Shown: positions 29,269-37,110, counted from the first letter of the stretch. The stretch: DNA of 64,000 bases from Nonomuraea polychroma (GCF_004011505.1 NZ_SAUN01000001.1:9947501-10011500), one strand, 5' to 3'. The notes: generated by a model from the letters alone, not told the origin. A program made the numbers and translations.

Positions 29269-30173
29269 GCGTTCCCATTGAAGACGGCGACGCGCGCGTG
29301 ATCCCGATCAGCGCGGCGCCGTCCTTCGAACAGCAGGATCCCGAGCCACTGGCCAAGCTCCTGGTCTTCCTCCGCAGGCGCGTCAGCGGCGACTACGAGG
29401 TCGACGAGTTCGGCTACGATGCCGAGCTGACGGACAAGGTCCTGCTCGAGCTGGTCAGGCCTCTCTACACCCGCTGGTTCAGGGTGGAGACCCTCCAGGT
29501 CAAGAACGTGCCCGAGGAGGGCGGCGCGCTGGTCGTCGCCAACCACTCGGGCACGCTGCCGGTCGACGCGCTGATGCTCCAGGTGGCCATGCACGACGAC
29601 GTACGCAGGCCGCTGCGGCTGCTCGGCGCCGACCTGGTCTACCAGCTCCCGCTGCTCAGTCACCTGGCTCGCAAGACCGGCCACACACTGGCCTGCCGCG
29701 AGGACGCCGACCGGCTGCTGCGCAAGGGCGAGGTGGTCGGGGTGTTCCCCGAGGGCTTCAAGGGTGTCGGCAAGCCGTTCTCCGAGCGCTACAAGCTGCA
29801 GCGGTTCGGCCGTGGAGGGTTCGTGGCGTCGGCCATCCGCGCCGGCGTGCCGATCGTGCCCACCGCGATCGTGGGCGCCGAGGAGATCTACCCCAAGATC
29901 GGCGATCTGAAGTTCCTGGCCAGGACGCTCGGCCTGCCCTACCTGCCGATCACGCCGTTCTTCCCGCTGCTCGGGCCGCTCGGACTGGTGCCGCTGCCGT
30001 CGAAGTGGCTGATCGAGTTCGGCGAGCCGATCCGCACCGACGAATACGAGCCGTCGGCGGCCGACGATCCGATGCTGGTGTTCAACCTCACCGACCACGT
30101 GCGCGAGGTGATCCAGCAGATGCTCAACGAGCTGCGGCTGCGCAGGGGCCACGCCTTCCCGCCGTTCTTGTGA
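29265..30173 (+). CDS. PlsC-like lysophospholipid/glycerolipid acyltransferase (Rv0502-like)
   Basis: The 302-residue protein begins at TTG 29265, overlapping the preceding stop, with GGAGG nine bases upstream. It has acyltransferase blocks: NHSGTLPVD (block I), FPEGFKGVGKPF (block III) and VPIVPTAIVG (block IV). Block I shows His and Asp separated by six residues rather than the usual four, a variant of HX4D. It should transfer acyl groups from acyl-CoA to a glycerolipid or other lipid at the membrane. Coupled to the epimerase-like gene. Confidence 0.87.
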   Translation: MSVPIEDGDARVIPISAAPSFEQQDPEPLAKLLVFLRRRVSGDYEVDEFGYDAELTDKVLLELVRPLYTRWFRVETLQVKNVPEEGGALVVANHSGTLPVDALMLQVAMHDDVRRPLRLLGADLVYQLPLLSHLARKTGHTLACREDADRLLRKGEVVGVFPEGFKGVGKPFSERYKLQRFGRGGFVASAIRAGVPIVPTAIVGAEEIYPKIGDLKFLARTLGLPYLPITPFFPLLGPLGLVPLPSKWLIEFGEPIRTDEYEPSAADDPMLVFNLTDHVREVIQQMLNELRLRRGHAFPPFL

Positions 30174-30244
30174 GCCGCTGCAACCCGTGAGGTCTCCCCG
30201 GTGTTCCTTCGAGCGATATGCCGTGACACCGAAGGGACAACCTC

Positions 30245-31030
30245 ATGGATCTCGAGCTTTCCGGCCGCGTCGCCGTCGTGACGGGCGCGTCCAAGGGCAT
30301 CGGCCTCGCCGTCGCCCGTACGCTGGCCGACGAGGGCGCGTACGTGGTCGCCGCCTCCCGCACGCAGGCCGACGTCAAGGCCGCGCACGTCGCGGTCGAC
30401 CTCATGGACCCGCAGGCGCCGGAGCAGGTCATCGCGCGTGCGGTCGAGGAGTTCGGGGGCGTGGACATCCTCGTCAACAACGCCGGTGGGCCGCCGCCCG
30501 GGGTGACGTTGCCGCGGGTCGGGTTCATGACGCCGGGCGACGCGGACTGGCAGGCGATGTTCGAGTTCAACCTGTTCGCGGTCGTACGCATGATCCGCGC
30601 CGCCGTACCCGTCATGATCGAGCGGGGCGGCGGCTCCATCATCAACATCTCCACCGGCTCCGCCCGGCAGCCCGGGGCCATGAACGTCGACTACGGCGCC
30701 GCCAAGGCGGCGCTCAACCACGTCAGCAAGGCCGTGTCGGAGGAGTTCGGCGCGCGGGGCATCCGGGTCAACACGATCGCGCCGGGGCCGGTGCTCACCG
30801 ACTGGTGGACCAAGGACGGCGGGGCCGCCGAGGTCATCGGGGGCATGGCAGGGGCCTCCAAAGAGGCCGTCATCGCCCAGGTCGCGCCTGACATGATGAG
30901 GCTCGTCACCGGACGTCTGGTGCACCCGCAGGAAATCGCCGACATGGTCGCACTGCTGGCCTCGCCGCGCTCGGCCAGCACGACCGGCGCCGAGTTCGCC
31001 ATCGACGGAGGCTTCCGCAAGGAGCTGTAG
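30245..31030 (+). CDS. Short-chain dehydrogenase/reductase
   Basis: The 261-residue classical SDR has TGASKGIG (cofactor), LVNNAGG, the serine in INISTGSA, the pair Y/K in VDYGAAKAALN and a C-terminal GAEFAIDGGFRKEL (the usual dGG). It is probably an NAD(P)-dependent oxidoreductase of 3-oxoacyl-reductase type; substrate unknown. The ATG is preceded by AAGGGACAACCTC. Two look-alike hairpins follow, so it seems to be transcribed alone. Confidence 0.9.
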   Translation: MDLELSGRVAVVTGASKGIGLAVARTLADEGAYVVAASRTQADVKAAHVAVDLMDPQAPEQVIARAVEEFGGVDILVNNAGGPPPGVTLPRVGFMTPGDADWQAMFEFNLFAVVRMIRAAVPVMIERGGGSIINISTGSARQPGAMNVDYGAAKAALNHVSKAVSEEFGARGIRVNTIAPGPVLTDWWTKDGGAAEVIGGMAGASKEAVIAQVAPDMMRLVTGRLVHPQEIADMVALLASPRSASTTGAEFAIDGGFRKEL

Positions 31031-31049
31031 ACGCGGACGACGCTGTCCA

Positions 31050-31077
31050 CGGTGGCCGTTGAACGCGGCCCACCGTA
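31050..31077 (+). terminator. Imperfect hairpin, first of a tandem pair
   Basis: cggtggccg and cgcggcccaccg pair around ttgaa with one bulge. It closely resembles the perfect hairpin 20 bp further on; both share the string gaacgcggcccaccgt. Confidence 0.55.
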
Positions 31078-31097
31078 GGCGCAGAGACCGCTGCCTG

Positions 31098-31124
31098 CGG
31101 TGGGCCGCTGAACGCGGCCCACCG
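31098..31124 (+). terminator. Perfect 11-bp stem terminator
   Basis: CGGTGGGCCGC-tgaac-GCGGCCCACCG. It lies 68 bases after the SDR stop codon and 62 bases before the ECF sigma start, separating the two units. Confidence 0.75.
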
Positions 31125-31186
31125 TGAACCCTTGTGGCGGGTTGTGGCAAGACATCGGTGACCCATCCCCCTACAGAAGGGCGGAG

Positions 31187-31765
31187 ATGATCCTGCAACC
31201 CGCCACCCGGGGTGCGGACTCGGAGCTCGTGTGCGCCTCGTGGAAGGACCCCGAGGTGTTCGCCGAGTTGTTCGACCGCTACTCCGCCATGCTCTACCGC
31301 TACGTCTCCAAACGGCTCGGCCCGGAGCCCGCCGAAGACCTCGTCGGAGAGACGTTCCTGGTCGCGTTCTCCCGCAGGAGGAGCTACGACCTGGCGTACG
31401 AGGACGCCCGGCCATGGCTGTTCGGCATCCTCACCAAGCTCATCTCCCGGCACCACCGCAAGGAGGCCGCCCGCTACCGGGCACTCCTACGTGCCCCTGT
31501 CGACTCCGACATCGAGTCGCCCGCCGACCGGGTGGCCGCCGGCGTGACCGCTCAGGCCGTACGCGCCGAGCTGGCCGGCGCCCTGGCCGCCCTGCCCGCC
31601 AAGGACCGCGACGTCCTGCTGCTGATCGCCTGGGGCGATCTCACGTACGAGGAGGTCGCGCAGGCGCTCGGCATCCCCGTCGGAACCGTACGCTCCCGCC
31701 TCAACAGGGGCAGGCGGAAGGTACGTGCCGCGCTCGGCGATGCGAACCCTATGGAGGAGGAGTGA
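31187..31765 (+). CDS. ECF sigma factor
   Basis: The 192-residue protein has sigma region 2 (about 22-90: FAELFDRYSAMLYRYVSKRLG and AEDLVGETFLVAF) and region 4 (about 130-185: LPAKDRDVLLLIAWGDLTYEEVAQALGIPVGTVRSRL). ATG 31187 has AGAAGGGCGGAG upstream. It ends two bases before the next gene and has no classical anti-sigma gene beside it; the neighbour is an LCP-family protein with a transmembrane segment instead. Such ECF factors usually respond to envelope signals. Confidence 0.92.
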   Translation: MILQPATRGADSELVCASWKDPEVFAELFDRYSAMLYRYVSKRLGPEPAEDLVGETFLVAFSRRRSYDLAYEDARPWLFGILTKLISRHHRKEAARYRALLRAPVDSDIESPADRVAAGVTAQAVRAELAGALAALPAKDRDVLLLIAWGDLTYEEVAQALGIPVGTVRSRLNRGRRKVRAALGDANPMEEE

Positions 31766-31767
31766 CG

Positions 31768-32781
31768 ATGGACGACCTGAAGCTGCTCCGCGACCTCGGC
31801 GGGGAGCTGGAGCACGAACCGCCCGCGACGCTCGTCCGACAGCGTGATCGCCTGCTTCGGGCCCGCCCGCGACGCCGATGGGCCGGTTGGTGGACCGCCG
31901 GGCTCGTGGCCGTCGCCACGGCCGCCGCGGTCGCCGTGCCCACCGTCCTGATCGCCGCCCGCCACACCGCCGCGCCGCCCGCCGGGTCGCAGACCGTGGA
32001 CGTGAGCGGCACCAGGAACGTGCTGGTGATCGGCTCGGACAGCCGTCAGGGAGAGAACGCCGAATACGGCCCGTACACGGCCAGGATGCCCGGTGGCGGC
32101 GGCGCGCGATCCGACACCATCATGATCATTCACGTGCCCGCCGACCGGAGCAGGGCCACGGCCGTCAGCGTGCCGCGCGACTCGATGGTGGCGATTCCCG
32201 CCTGCTCTGGGCACCCCGGGCGGACGGACATGATCAATTCGGCGTACAACTCGGGTGGGGCCGCCTGCCTGCGCAAGACGCTGGAGAAGCTGACCGGGCT
32301 GTCGATTCAGCACACGGTGGAGGTGGACTTCGCGGGCTTCAAGGGCATGGTGGACGCACTCGGGGGTGTGGAGATCACCGTGGCCAGGGCCGTGGACGAT
32401 CCGAAGTCGAAACTGAAGCTGCCGGCCGGGAAGGTCATGCTGAACGGGGAGACGGCGCTCGGGTACGCGCGGTTGCGGTATGTAGGAGACGGGTCGGACA
32501 CCGCGCGGATCAAGCGCCAGCAGCAGCTCGTGCTCGCGATGCTGAAGAAGGCCAAGGGAGCCTTCGCGGACGCGGGCCGGCTCAAGACCTTCCTCGGTGA
32601 GATGCGGAAGGCGGTCAAGACCGATCTGAGCGTGGAGGCGATGTACGAGCTGGCCGGGGAGCTGTCGAAGACCAAGATGGAGGTGGTGACGATCCCGTCG
32701 GAGTCGTACGCACGCGACGACCGCCGCCTGCTGCGGTGGAAGCAGCCGGAAACCGGTGAGCTGTTCAAGTCGCTGAAGTGA
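31768..32781 (+). CDS. LytR-CpsA-Psr (LCP) family protein
   Basis: The 337-residue protein has a cytoplasmic N-terminus of about 35 residues, one membrane span (about 38-60) and an extracytoplasmic LCP domain: NVLVIGSDSR, RSDTIMIIHVP, VSVPRDSMV, DMINSAYNSGG, VDFAGFKGMVDALGGVEI and GYARLRYVGDGSD. The Arg/Asp residues of these motifs bind the pyrophosphate of polyprenyl substrates; LCP enzymes attach glycopolymers to peptidoglycan. GGAGGAGGA lies before the start. It is co-transcribed with the ECF sigma gene; the N-terminal part could tether the sigma factor, which is speculation. Confidence 0.9.
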   Translation: MDDLKLLRDLGGELEHEPPATLVRQRDRLLRARPRRRWAGWWTAGLVAVATAAAVAVPTVLIAARHTAAPPAGSQTVDVSGTRNVLVIGSDSRQGENAEYGPYTARMPGGGGARSDTIMIIHVPADRSRATAVSVPRDSMVAIPACSGHPGRTDMINSAYNSGGAACLRKTLEKLTGLSIQHTVEVDFAGFKGMVDALGGVEITVARAVDDPKSKLKLPAGKVMLNGETALGYARLRYVGDGSDTARIKRQQQLVLAMLKKAKGAFADAGRLKTFLGEMRKAVKTDLSVEAMYELAGELSKTKMEVVTIPSESYARDDRRLLRWKQPETGELFKSLK

Positions 32782-32789
32782 CGCGCCTG

Positions 32790-32823
32790 CCCGCCCGCAC
32801 CACAGTGGTGGGGTGGGGGCGGG
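32790..32823. terminator. Bidirectional terminator between convergent genes
   Basis: CCCGCCC (32790-32796) pairs with GGGCGGG (32817-32823) around an inner CACCAC/GGTG stem. It fills the 42-bp gap between the LCP and HAD-phosphatase stop codons. Confidence 0.6.
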
Positions 32824-33699
32824 TCAGCGTTGGGTGCGGTAGTGGCGGCGCAGGGCCACGGCGGCGGCGACGCCGCCGGCTACGGCGCCCAGGCCGGCGG
32901 CGATCGGCAGGGCGGTCAAAGTCGCCTTGCGCCCGGTACGGAAGTCCTTGATGGGCCAGTCGTGTCTCCTGGCGTGCTCACGCAGCTCGCTGTCCGGGTT
33001 GATGGCCACCGCCTGCCCCACCAGCGACAACAGGGGCAGGTCGTTGGCGGAGTCGCTGTAGGCCGTGCAGCGGGTCAGGTCGAGGCCCTCGCGGCGGGCC
33101 AGCGCCCGGACCGCCTCGGCTTTCGCCGGCCCGTGGAGGAGGTCGCCGACGAGCCTGCCGGTGTAGATGCCGTTGCTGGTCTCGGCCACCGTCCCAAGCG
33201 CCCCCGTCAGCCCGAGGCGTTGCGCGATGACCCTGGCCAGCTCCACGGGTGTGGCGGTGACCAGCCAGACCCGCTGGCCGGCGTCGAGGTGGGCCTGGGC
33301 GAGCGCGCGGGTGCCGCCCCAGATGCGGTCGGCCATGACCTCGTCGTAGATCTCCTCGCCGAGGCGTACGACGTCGTCGACCTTGGCGCCGGCCACGAAC
33401 GCCAGCGCGGTCTCCCGCGCCACCGCGATGTGCTCGGGGTTCTCGTTGCCCCGCAGCCGGAACACCGCCTGGCCCACGGCGAACTTGAACAGGTCGGACG
33501 TCGTGAACATGCCGCGGGTGGCCAGCCCTCTGGCGAAGTGGTAGATGGAGGCGCCGCGCATCATCGTGTTGTCGACGTCGAAGAAGGCCGCCGCCTGAAG
33601 GTCCGGCTCGACCGGGGCGACGGTGACCGCAGCCTCCGCCGCGGCCTCGCCGGCGGCCTCGGGCGCCACCTCGTGTCGTCGTCGCATTAGCCGCCACAT
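32824..33699 (-). CDS. HAD-IB hydrolase (SerB1/Rv0505c-like)
   Basis: The 291-residue protein carries HAD motif I FFDVDNTMM (nucleophile D41, acid D43), motif II TATPVEL, a basic residue before motif IV and SDSANDLPLL (motif IV). This is the phosphoserine-phosphatase-like IB subgroup; homologues include the CicA/SerB1 group. The C-terminal 30 residues form a hydrophobic helix (AAGLGAVAGGVAAAVAL) followed by basic residues, suggesting membrane anchoring. The ATG sits seven bases after TAAGCT on the minus strand, fitting a leaderless transcript. Synteny with Rv0505c supports the call. Physiological substrate unproven. Confidence 0.88.
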   Translation of the reverse strand: MWRLMRRRHEVAPEAAGEAAAEAAVTVAPVEPDLQAAAFFDVDNTMMRGASIYHFARGLATRGMFTTSDLFKFAVGQAVFRLRGNENPEHIAVARETALAFVAGAKVDDVVRLGEEIYDEVMADRIWGGTRALAQAHLDAGQRVWLVTATPVELARVIAQRLGLTGALGTVAETSNGIYTGRLVGDLLHGPAKAEAVRALARREGLDLTRCTAYSDSANDLPLLSLVGQAVAINPDSELREHARRHDWPIKDFRTGRKATLTALPIAAGLGAVAGGVAAAVALRRHYRTQR

Positions 33700-33706
33700 G
33701 AGCGCC

Positions 33707-33712
33707 AGCTTA
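33707..33712 (-). promoter_or_regulatory. -10 element of the leaderless HAD gene
   Basis: TAAGCT on the minus strand ends seven bases before ATG 33699. It lies just past the stop codon of rsbN-like gene, so the HAD gene has its own promoter. Confidence 0.45.
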
Positions 33713-33717
33713 CTAAC

Positions 33718-34380
33718 CTAGCCAGGTGCGGCCAGACCTTCGATGTAGTGGAGATAGTCCTCCGCCTGGGCCTGATGATCCTCGCTGAGCTGCGAAAGCA
33801 TCGGCCCGACGACCTCTTTCTGGTCCCGCGCGAATTTCTTGATCTTCGGTGAGCGCGGCTCGGCCCGTTCGAGCCTGCTGATGCCCGACCGCGTGGACTT
33901 CTCCATCTCTGTGAGCGTCTCGCTGACCAGCGGGCCGTCGTCGGACGAGCCGAGCAGGGTGGCGACCTCCTTGGCGCGGGTCTTGGCCGAGTCCAGCTCC
34001 CGCTCGCCGCGTTCGGCGTCGTCGGAGCTGAGACGTACGAGCGTGCTCTCGGCGGCGCGCTTGAGCGGGTAGAGCGAGTCTCCCGGCACCGCCTGGTAGG
34101 TGGCGAACGCCGAGACCATCATGGCCGTCGCCAGCCCGAACGTGGCCAGATGGGACAGCAGCGGCCGTCTGCGTGCACGACGTGGGCGCGCGTGCTTGGG
34201 GGCTGCCGGGTGTGCCTGGTCCCCCGGTGGGCGCGCCTGCTCCGCGGCGCTGGCGCCGGAGAGCAGCTCCGCGCGCAGGCGGGTACGGAAGGCCGGCTCC
34301 GGCGCGCCGCCGATGGGCAGGCGCCGCAGCTCCGTGAGGTGCTCGAGCACGCGTTCCCGCCGCCTGCGCGCCCTACCCAT
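33718..34380 (-). CDS. rsbN: RsbN-like anti-sigma factor (DUF5667 protein)
   Basis: The 220-residue protein has a basic cytoplasmic N-terminus (1-72), one membrane span (about 74-96) and an outside domain starting YQAVPGDSLYPLKRAAEST, the DUF5667 hallmark, followed by a helical region. In Streptomyces RsbN is the membrane anti-sigma of BldN and is encoded directly after bldN; here the gene follows the bldN-like gene by 53 bp. ATG 34380 has GGGAG five bases upstream. The short N-terminal RERVLEHLTELRRLP helix region is the likely sigma-binding part. Confidence 0.83.
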   Translation of the reverse strand: MGRARRRRERVLEHLTELRRLPIGGAPEPAFRTRLRAELLSGASAAEQARPPGDQAHPAAPKHARPRRARRRPLLSHLATFGLATAMMVSAFATYQAVPGDSLYPLKRAAESTLVRLSSDDAERGERELDSAKTRAKEVATLLGSSDDGPLVSETLTEMEKSTRSGISRLERAEPRSPKIKKFARDQKEVVGPMLSQLSEDHQAQAEDYLHYIEGLAAPG

Positions 34381-34433
34381 GGCAGCTCCCGTATGGCCGT
34401 GACACCTGCCTAACGAGGGGTGGACGGGGGAGG

Positions 34434-35105
34434 TTACGCCAGGTCGTGCTTGAGCGCTCGGGCGAGCGCGCGCACGGCACGGAACTGCAGCGCTTTGATC
34501 GCTCCACTCTTCTTCCCCATGATCAGCGCGGTTTCCGCGAGCGAGAGGCCGTGCAGGAAGCGCAGCACCACGCATTCCTGCTGCTCAGGATTGAGATCTC
34601 GGACGGCACGCAGCACCCGGTCGTTGATGATGGCCGTGACCACGGCGTTCTCCGGAATGTGCGAGCCGTCGAGCGGAACGTCGATGATCTCTCCGGTGGG
34701 TATCTCGAGCCGGTACCGCCCCGACTTGAAGTGATCGGTCACCAGGTTCCTGGCGATGGTCACGAGCCAAGCGCCGAAATCCCGGCCCTGCCAGGTGAAG
34801 TCGGCGATCCTGCGTAATGCCCGGAGGAAGGTCTCGCTGGTCAGGTCCTCGGCGAGCTGGTGTGAGCCGACCCGGAAGTAGATGTAGCGGTAGACCAGGT
34901 CCACATAGCGGTCGTAGAGCGTGCCAAAGGACTCCGTGCATCCGTCCTTGGCGTGCATCACGAGCGTGCGCACGTCGTCGGGCGCTCGTCCGTCGCCGGG
35001 CGCTGCCGCGCTGGACTCCTCTGAGCGCACGGCGAGCTCGCCCGTCGGGGCAGGTCCAGCGACCGCTGGCGCGAGCAGCCCGGCGAACGGCGGCGAGTCA
35101 GGCAT
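34434..35105 (-). CDS. bldN: BldN-type ECF sigma factor
   Basis: The 223-residue protein has region 2 (LYDRYVDLVYRYIYFRVGS, AEDLTSETFLRALRRIADFTWQGRDFGAWLVTIARN) and region 4 (LNPEQQECVVLRFLHGLSLAETALIMGKKSGAIKALQFRAVRALAR-type helix-turn-helix), both very like Streptomyces sigma BldN, which drives chaplin/rodlin and bldM genes during aerial growth. Streptomyces BldN is made as a pro-protein with about 86 extra N-terminal residues; here only about 45 Pro/Ala/Ser-rich residues precede region 2. A BldD-box candidate lies 86 bp before the start, matching the known BldD repression of bldN. Confidence 0.88.
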   Translation of the reverse strand: MPDSPPFAGLLAPAVAGPAPTGELAVRSEESSAAAPGDGRAPDDVRTLVMHAKDGCTESFGTLYDRYVDLVYRYIYFRVGSHQLAEDLTSETFLRALRRIADFTWQGRDFGAWLVTIARNLVTDHFKSGRYRLEIPTGEIIDVPLDGSHIPENAVVTAIINDRVLRAVRDLNPEQQECVVLRFLHGLSLAETALIMGKKSGAIKALQFRAVRALARALKHDLA

Positions 35106-35190
35106 CCGGTATCCCTAGGGGTAAGGGGTGCGGCGTGCTCGAACACTCTAGAAATCAACCGGAAATTGCACAATCCGCTGAGTGCGTGCA

Positions 35191-35203
35191 TGACTACGTG
35201 TAA
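35191..35203. promoter_or_regulatory. Candidate BldD box upstream of bldN
   Basis: TGACTACGTGTAA fits the TNAC-N5-GTNA frame of the BldD pseudopalindrome, with two inner positions off the preferred CW. It lies in the 226-bp region between divergent bldN and the 7TM-ABM gene and could control either. BldD is known to bind the bldN promoter in Streptomyces. Confidence 0.45.
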
Positions 35204-35331
35204 TCGGCGGATACCGTGTAGGCGCGCAGTTCCCCACCGGCGGTGAACCGTTCAACTCGGCTCATGTCGTCGTACCCGTTCCGTCATCGGCTACCGGCTG
35301 GGAGGCATCCTCCGGCAGCATTGGAGTCACC

Positions 35332-36828
35332 ATGGAGATCCTCGTTGCTGTCATAGGTCTTGCCGGTGCGCTCCTCGCCGCCTTCGCGGCCGGTGCGTTG
35401 ATCAGACGCTTGCGCGACGAGCCAGAGGGGTGGTTGATCGCCTGGACCGTCGCGGCCGTGGCGGTGTGCTTGTCACTGGGCGTGATCGCCGTCGGCTACC
35501 TCATGGGGTTCGGGCCGGTCACGTTCCGGCTCTATCAGGTGACGGGGTCGATGCTGGCGCCGCTCTGGCTCGCGGTCGGCATGATCCAGCTGCTGGCGGA
35601 GCGGGTGCCGCCGCGCTTCCTCGCGTGGTTGATGGGCATCGCGCTGACCATCGTGGCGGGCACGATCATGATCTTCGACCCGCTCAAGTCCACCGAGATG
35701 GGCAAGGTGCTGCCCGCGGGCTCCGCGCTCTGGCAGACGGTCCCCGTCGGCTACCTGCTGATCGGCGTGCATGCGATCGCGGTGCTGATCATGCTGGCCA
35801 TGGCGGTGGTCGCGGCGCTCAAGTGGCGCAGCGGCGATGAGTACGACACCGACAATCTGCACGCGTCCCTGGTCATCGTCCCGTCGGGGATCGCGCTCGT
35901 CGGCGCGATGAGGTTCACGGTGCCGCCGCTGTTCACCACGGTGCTGCTGGCCGTGGCCGGGGCGGCGATCTGGTACGTGGTGCTGCGGCCGCTGGCGCCG
36001 TACGAGGACGACGACGAGGACGACTTCGACGAGAGGCAGGAAGCCCCTGTGCGGCAGGAGTCGCCTATGCCGGTCGGCGAGCGGGTCCCGCGCGGGCGCA
36101 GAGCCGTGCCCGAGCCTGTGCCGGCCGCGGATCTGCCGCCGGCTCCACCACGCAGGCCGACGGGGCTGGGGGATCTGGTGGCCGAATACCGGGCGGGCGA
36201 CCAGCAGGTCGACTACGCCGCCCGCATGGTGCCGCCCGCCGACGCGGGCCCCGCGACCGGCTACATCATGAACGGCGCCCCTCCCCAGCAGGCGCCACCA
36301 CAGCCCCAGGCCCCGCCCCAGCCCCAGGGGGCGCCGCCGCAGCGCGCCGATCGCGGCATGCCCTCCCAGCGTGCCGACTATGCGATGCCGCCCACGCCGC
36401 CGCCGCCAGGCCCGGCGACAGGCATGCTCTACAGCGGGTCTGACCTGTTCTCGCCGCCCCAACCCCAGCCCCAGCAGCAGGCAGGCGGCGGCAAGCCGTC
36501 GCCGAACATCTACGGCCTGCTGACCGTGTTCACGATCATGGATGGCGCCGGTGAGGCGTTCGACCGGCTCGCCGAGGCGACCGTGGAGGCCGTGCGCAGG
36601 GGCGAGCCCGACACGCTCGTGTACGCCTGCCACGCCGTCAAGTCGGCCCCACTACAGCGCATCGTCTACGAGCTCTACCGTGACGAGGTGGCCTACCGCG
36701 ACCACCAGCGGCAGCCGCACGTCGAAAGGTTCGTCAACGAGCGGCAGTCCATGGTGCTGGCCACCAACGTCATCGAGCTGAACGTCAACGCCGCGAAGGT
36801 GGTGCCGCTGCCGACCGTGATGTTCTGA
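35332..36828 (+). CDS. Seven-span membrane protein with C-terminal ABM monooxygenase-like domain
   Basis: The 498-residue protein has seven predicted membrane spans in the first 222 residues, an acidic stretch (YEDDDEDDFDE), a Pro/Gln-rich linker (about 230-395, with PPQPQAPPQPQ) and a C-terminal domain of about 100 residues (IYGLLTVFTIMDGAGEAFDRLAEAT to the MVLATNVIEL region) of the antibiotic-biosynthesis-monooxygenase (ABM) ferredoxin-like fold. ABM proteins oxidise quinols or polycyclic compounds, or only bind ligands. Its place between bldN and glutaredoxin/rex suggests a redox or developmental role. TTGGAG precedes the ATG. Function unproven. Confidence 0.8.
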   Translation: MEILVAVIGLAGALLAAFAAGALIRRLRDEPEGWLIAWTVAAVAVCLSLGVIAVGYLMGFGPVTFRLYQVTGSMLAPLWLAVGMIQLLAERVPPRFLAWLMGIALTIVAGTIMIFDPLKSTEMGKVLPAGSALWQTVPVGYLLIGVHAIAVLIMLAMAVVAALKWRSGDEYDTDNLHASLVIVPSGIALVGAMRFTVPPLFTTVLLAVAGAAIWYVVLRPLAPYEDDDEDDFDERQEAPVRQESPMPVGERVPRGRRAVPEPVPAADLPPAPPRRPTGLGDLVAEYRAGDQQVDYAARMVPPADAGPATGYIMNGAPPQQAPPQPQAPPQPQGAPPQRADRGMPSQRADYAMPPTPPPPGPATGMLYSGSDLFSPPQPQPQQQAGGGKPSPNIYGLLTVFTIMDGAGEAFDRLAEATVEAVRRGEPDTLVYACHAVKSAPLQRIVYELYRDEVAYRDHQRQPHVERFVNERQSMVLATNVIELNVNAAKVVPLPTVMF

Positions 36829-36832
36829 CGCC

Positions 36833-37069
36833 TCAGGCAGTGAGCGCGGCCCGCAGGCGGCTCTCGTCGACCCGCCAGAAGTCGTGCTGCACGCCGTCGA
36901 TCAGCGTCACCGGGATCATCTCCCAGTATTTCTCCCTGAGCTCCTCGGAGGTCTCGATGCTGACCTCCTCCCAGGGCACGCCGAGCTCGCCGGCCACCCT
37001 GGCGATGACCTCGCGCGCGTCGTCACACAAGTGACAGCCGGGTTTGCCGATCAACGTGATGCGATGCAT
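36833..37069 (-). CDS. Glutaredoxin-family protein
   Basis: The 78-residue protein has a thioredoxin-like fold with redox motif CHLC (TLIGKPGCHLCDDAR) and the cis-Pro region MIPVTLIDG. It is the short DUF836-like glutaredoxin group found beside hemA in Mycobacterium (Rv0508) and Streptomyces. Its stop is four bases from that of the convergent 7TM-ABM gene, and its promoter region faces the rex promoter, which contains the Rex operator at 37093-37110. Confidence 0.9.
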   Translation of the reverse strand: MHRITLIGKPGCHLCDDAREVIARVAGELGVPWEEVSIETSEELREKYWEMIPVTLIDGVQHDFWRVDESRLRAALTA

Positions 37070-37092
37070 ACGGCAACGGTACTCCGGTTACT

Positions 37093-37110
37093 TTGTGCAT
37101 CGGTTCACAA
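37093..37110. promoter_or_regulatory. Rex operator before rex-hem operon
   Basis: TTGTGCATCGGTTCACAA differs from the Rex consensus TTGTGAA-N4-TTCACAA at only two bases of one arm. It lies 74 bp before rex and 23 bp from the glutaredoxin start, so Rex may autoregulate rex-hemACD and also affect the glutaredoxin gene. Confidence 0.88.
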
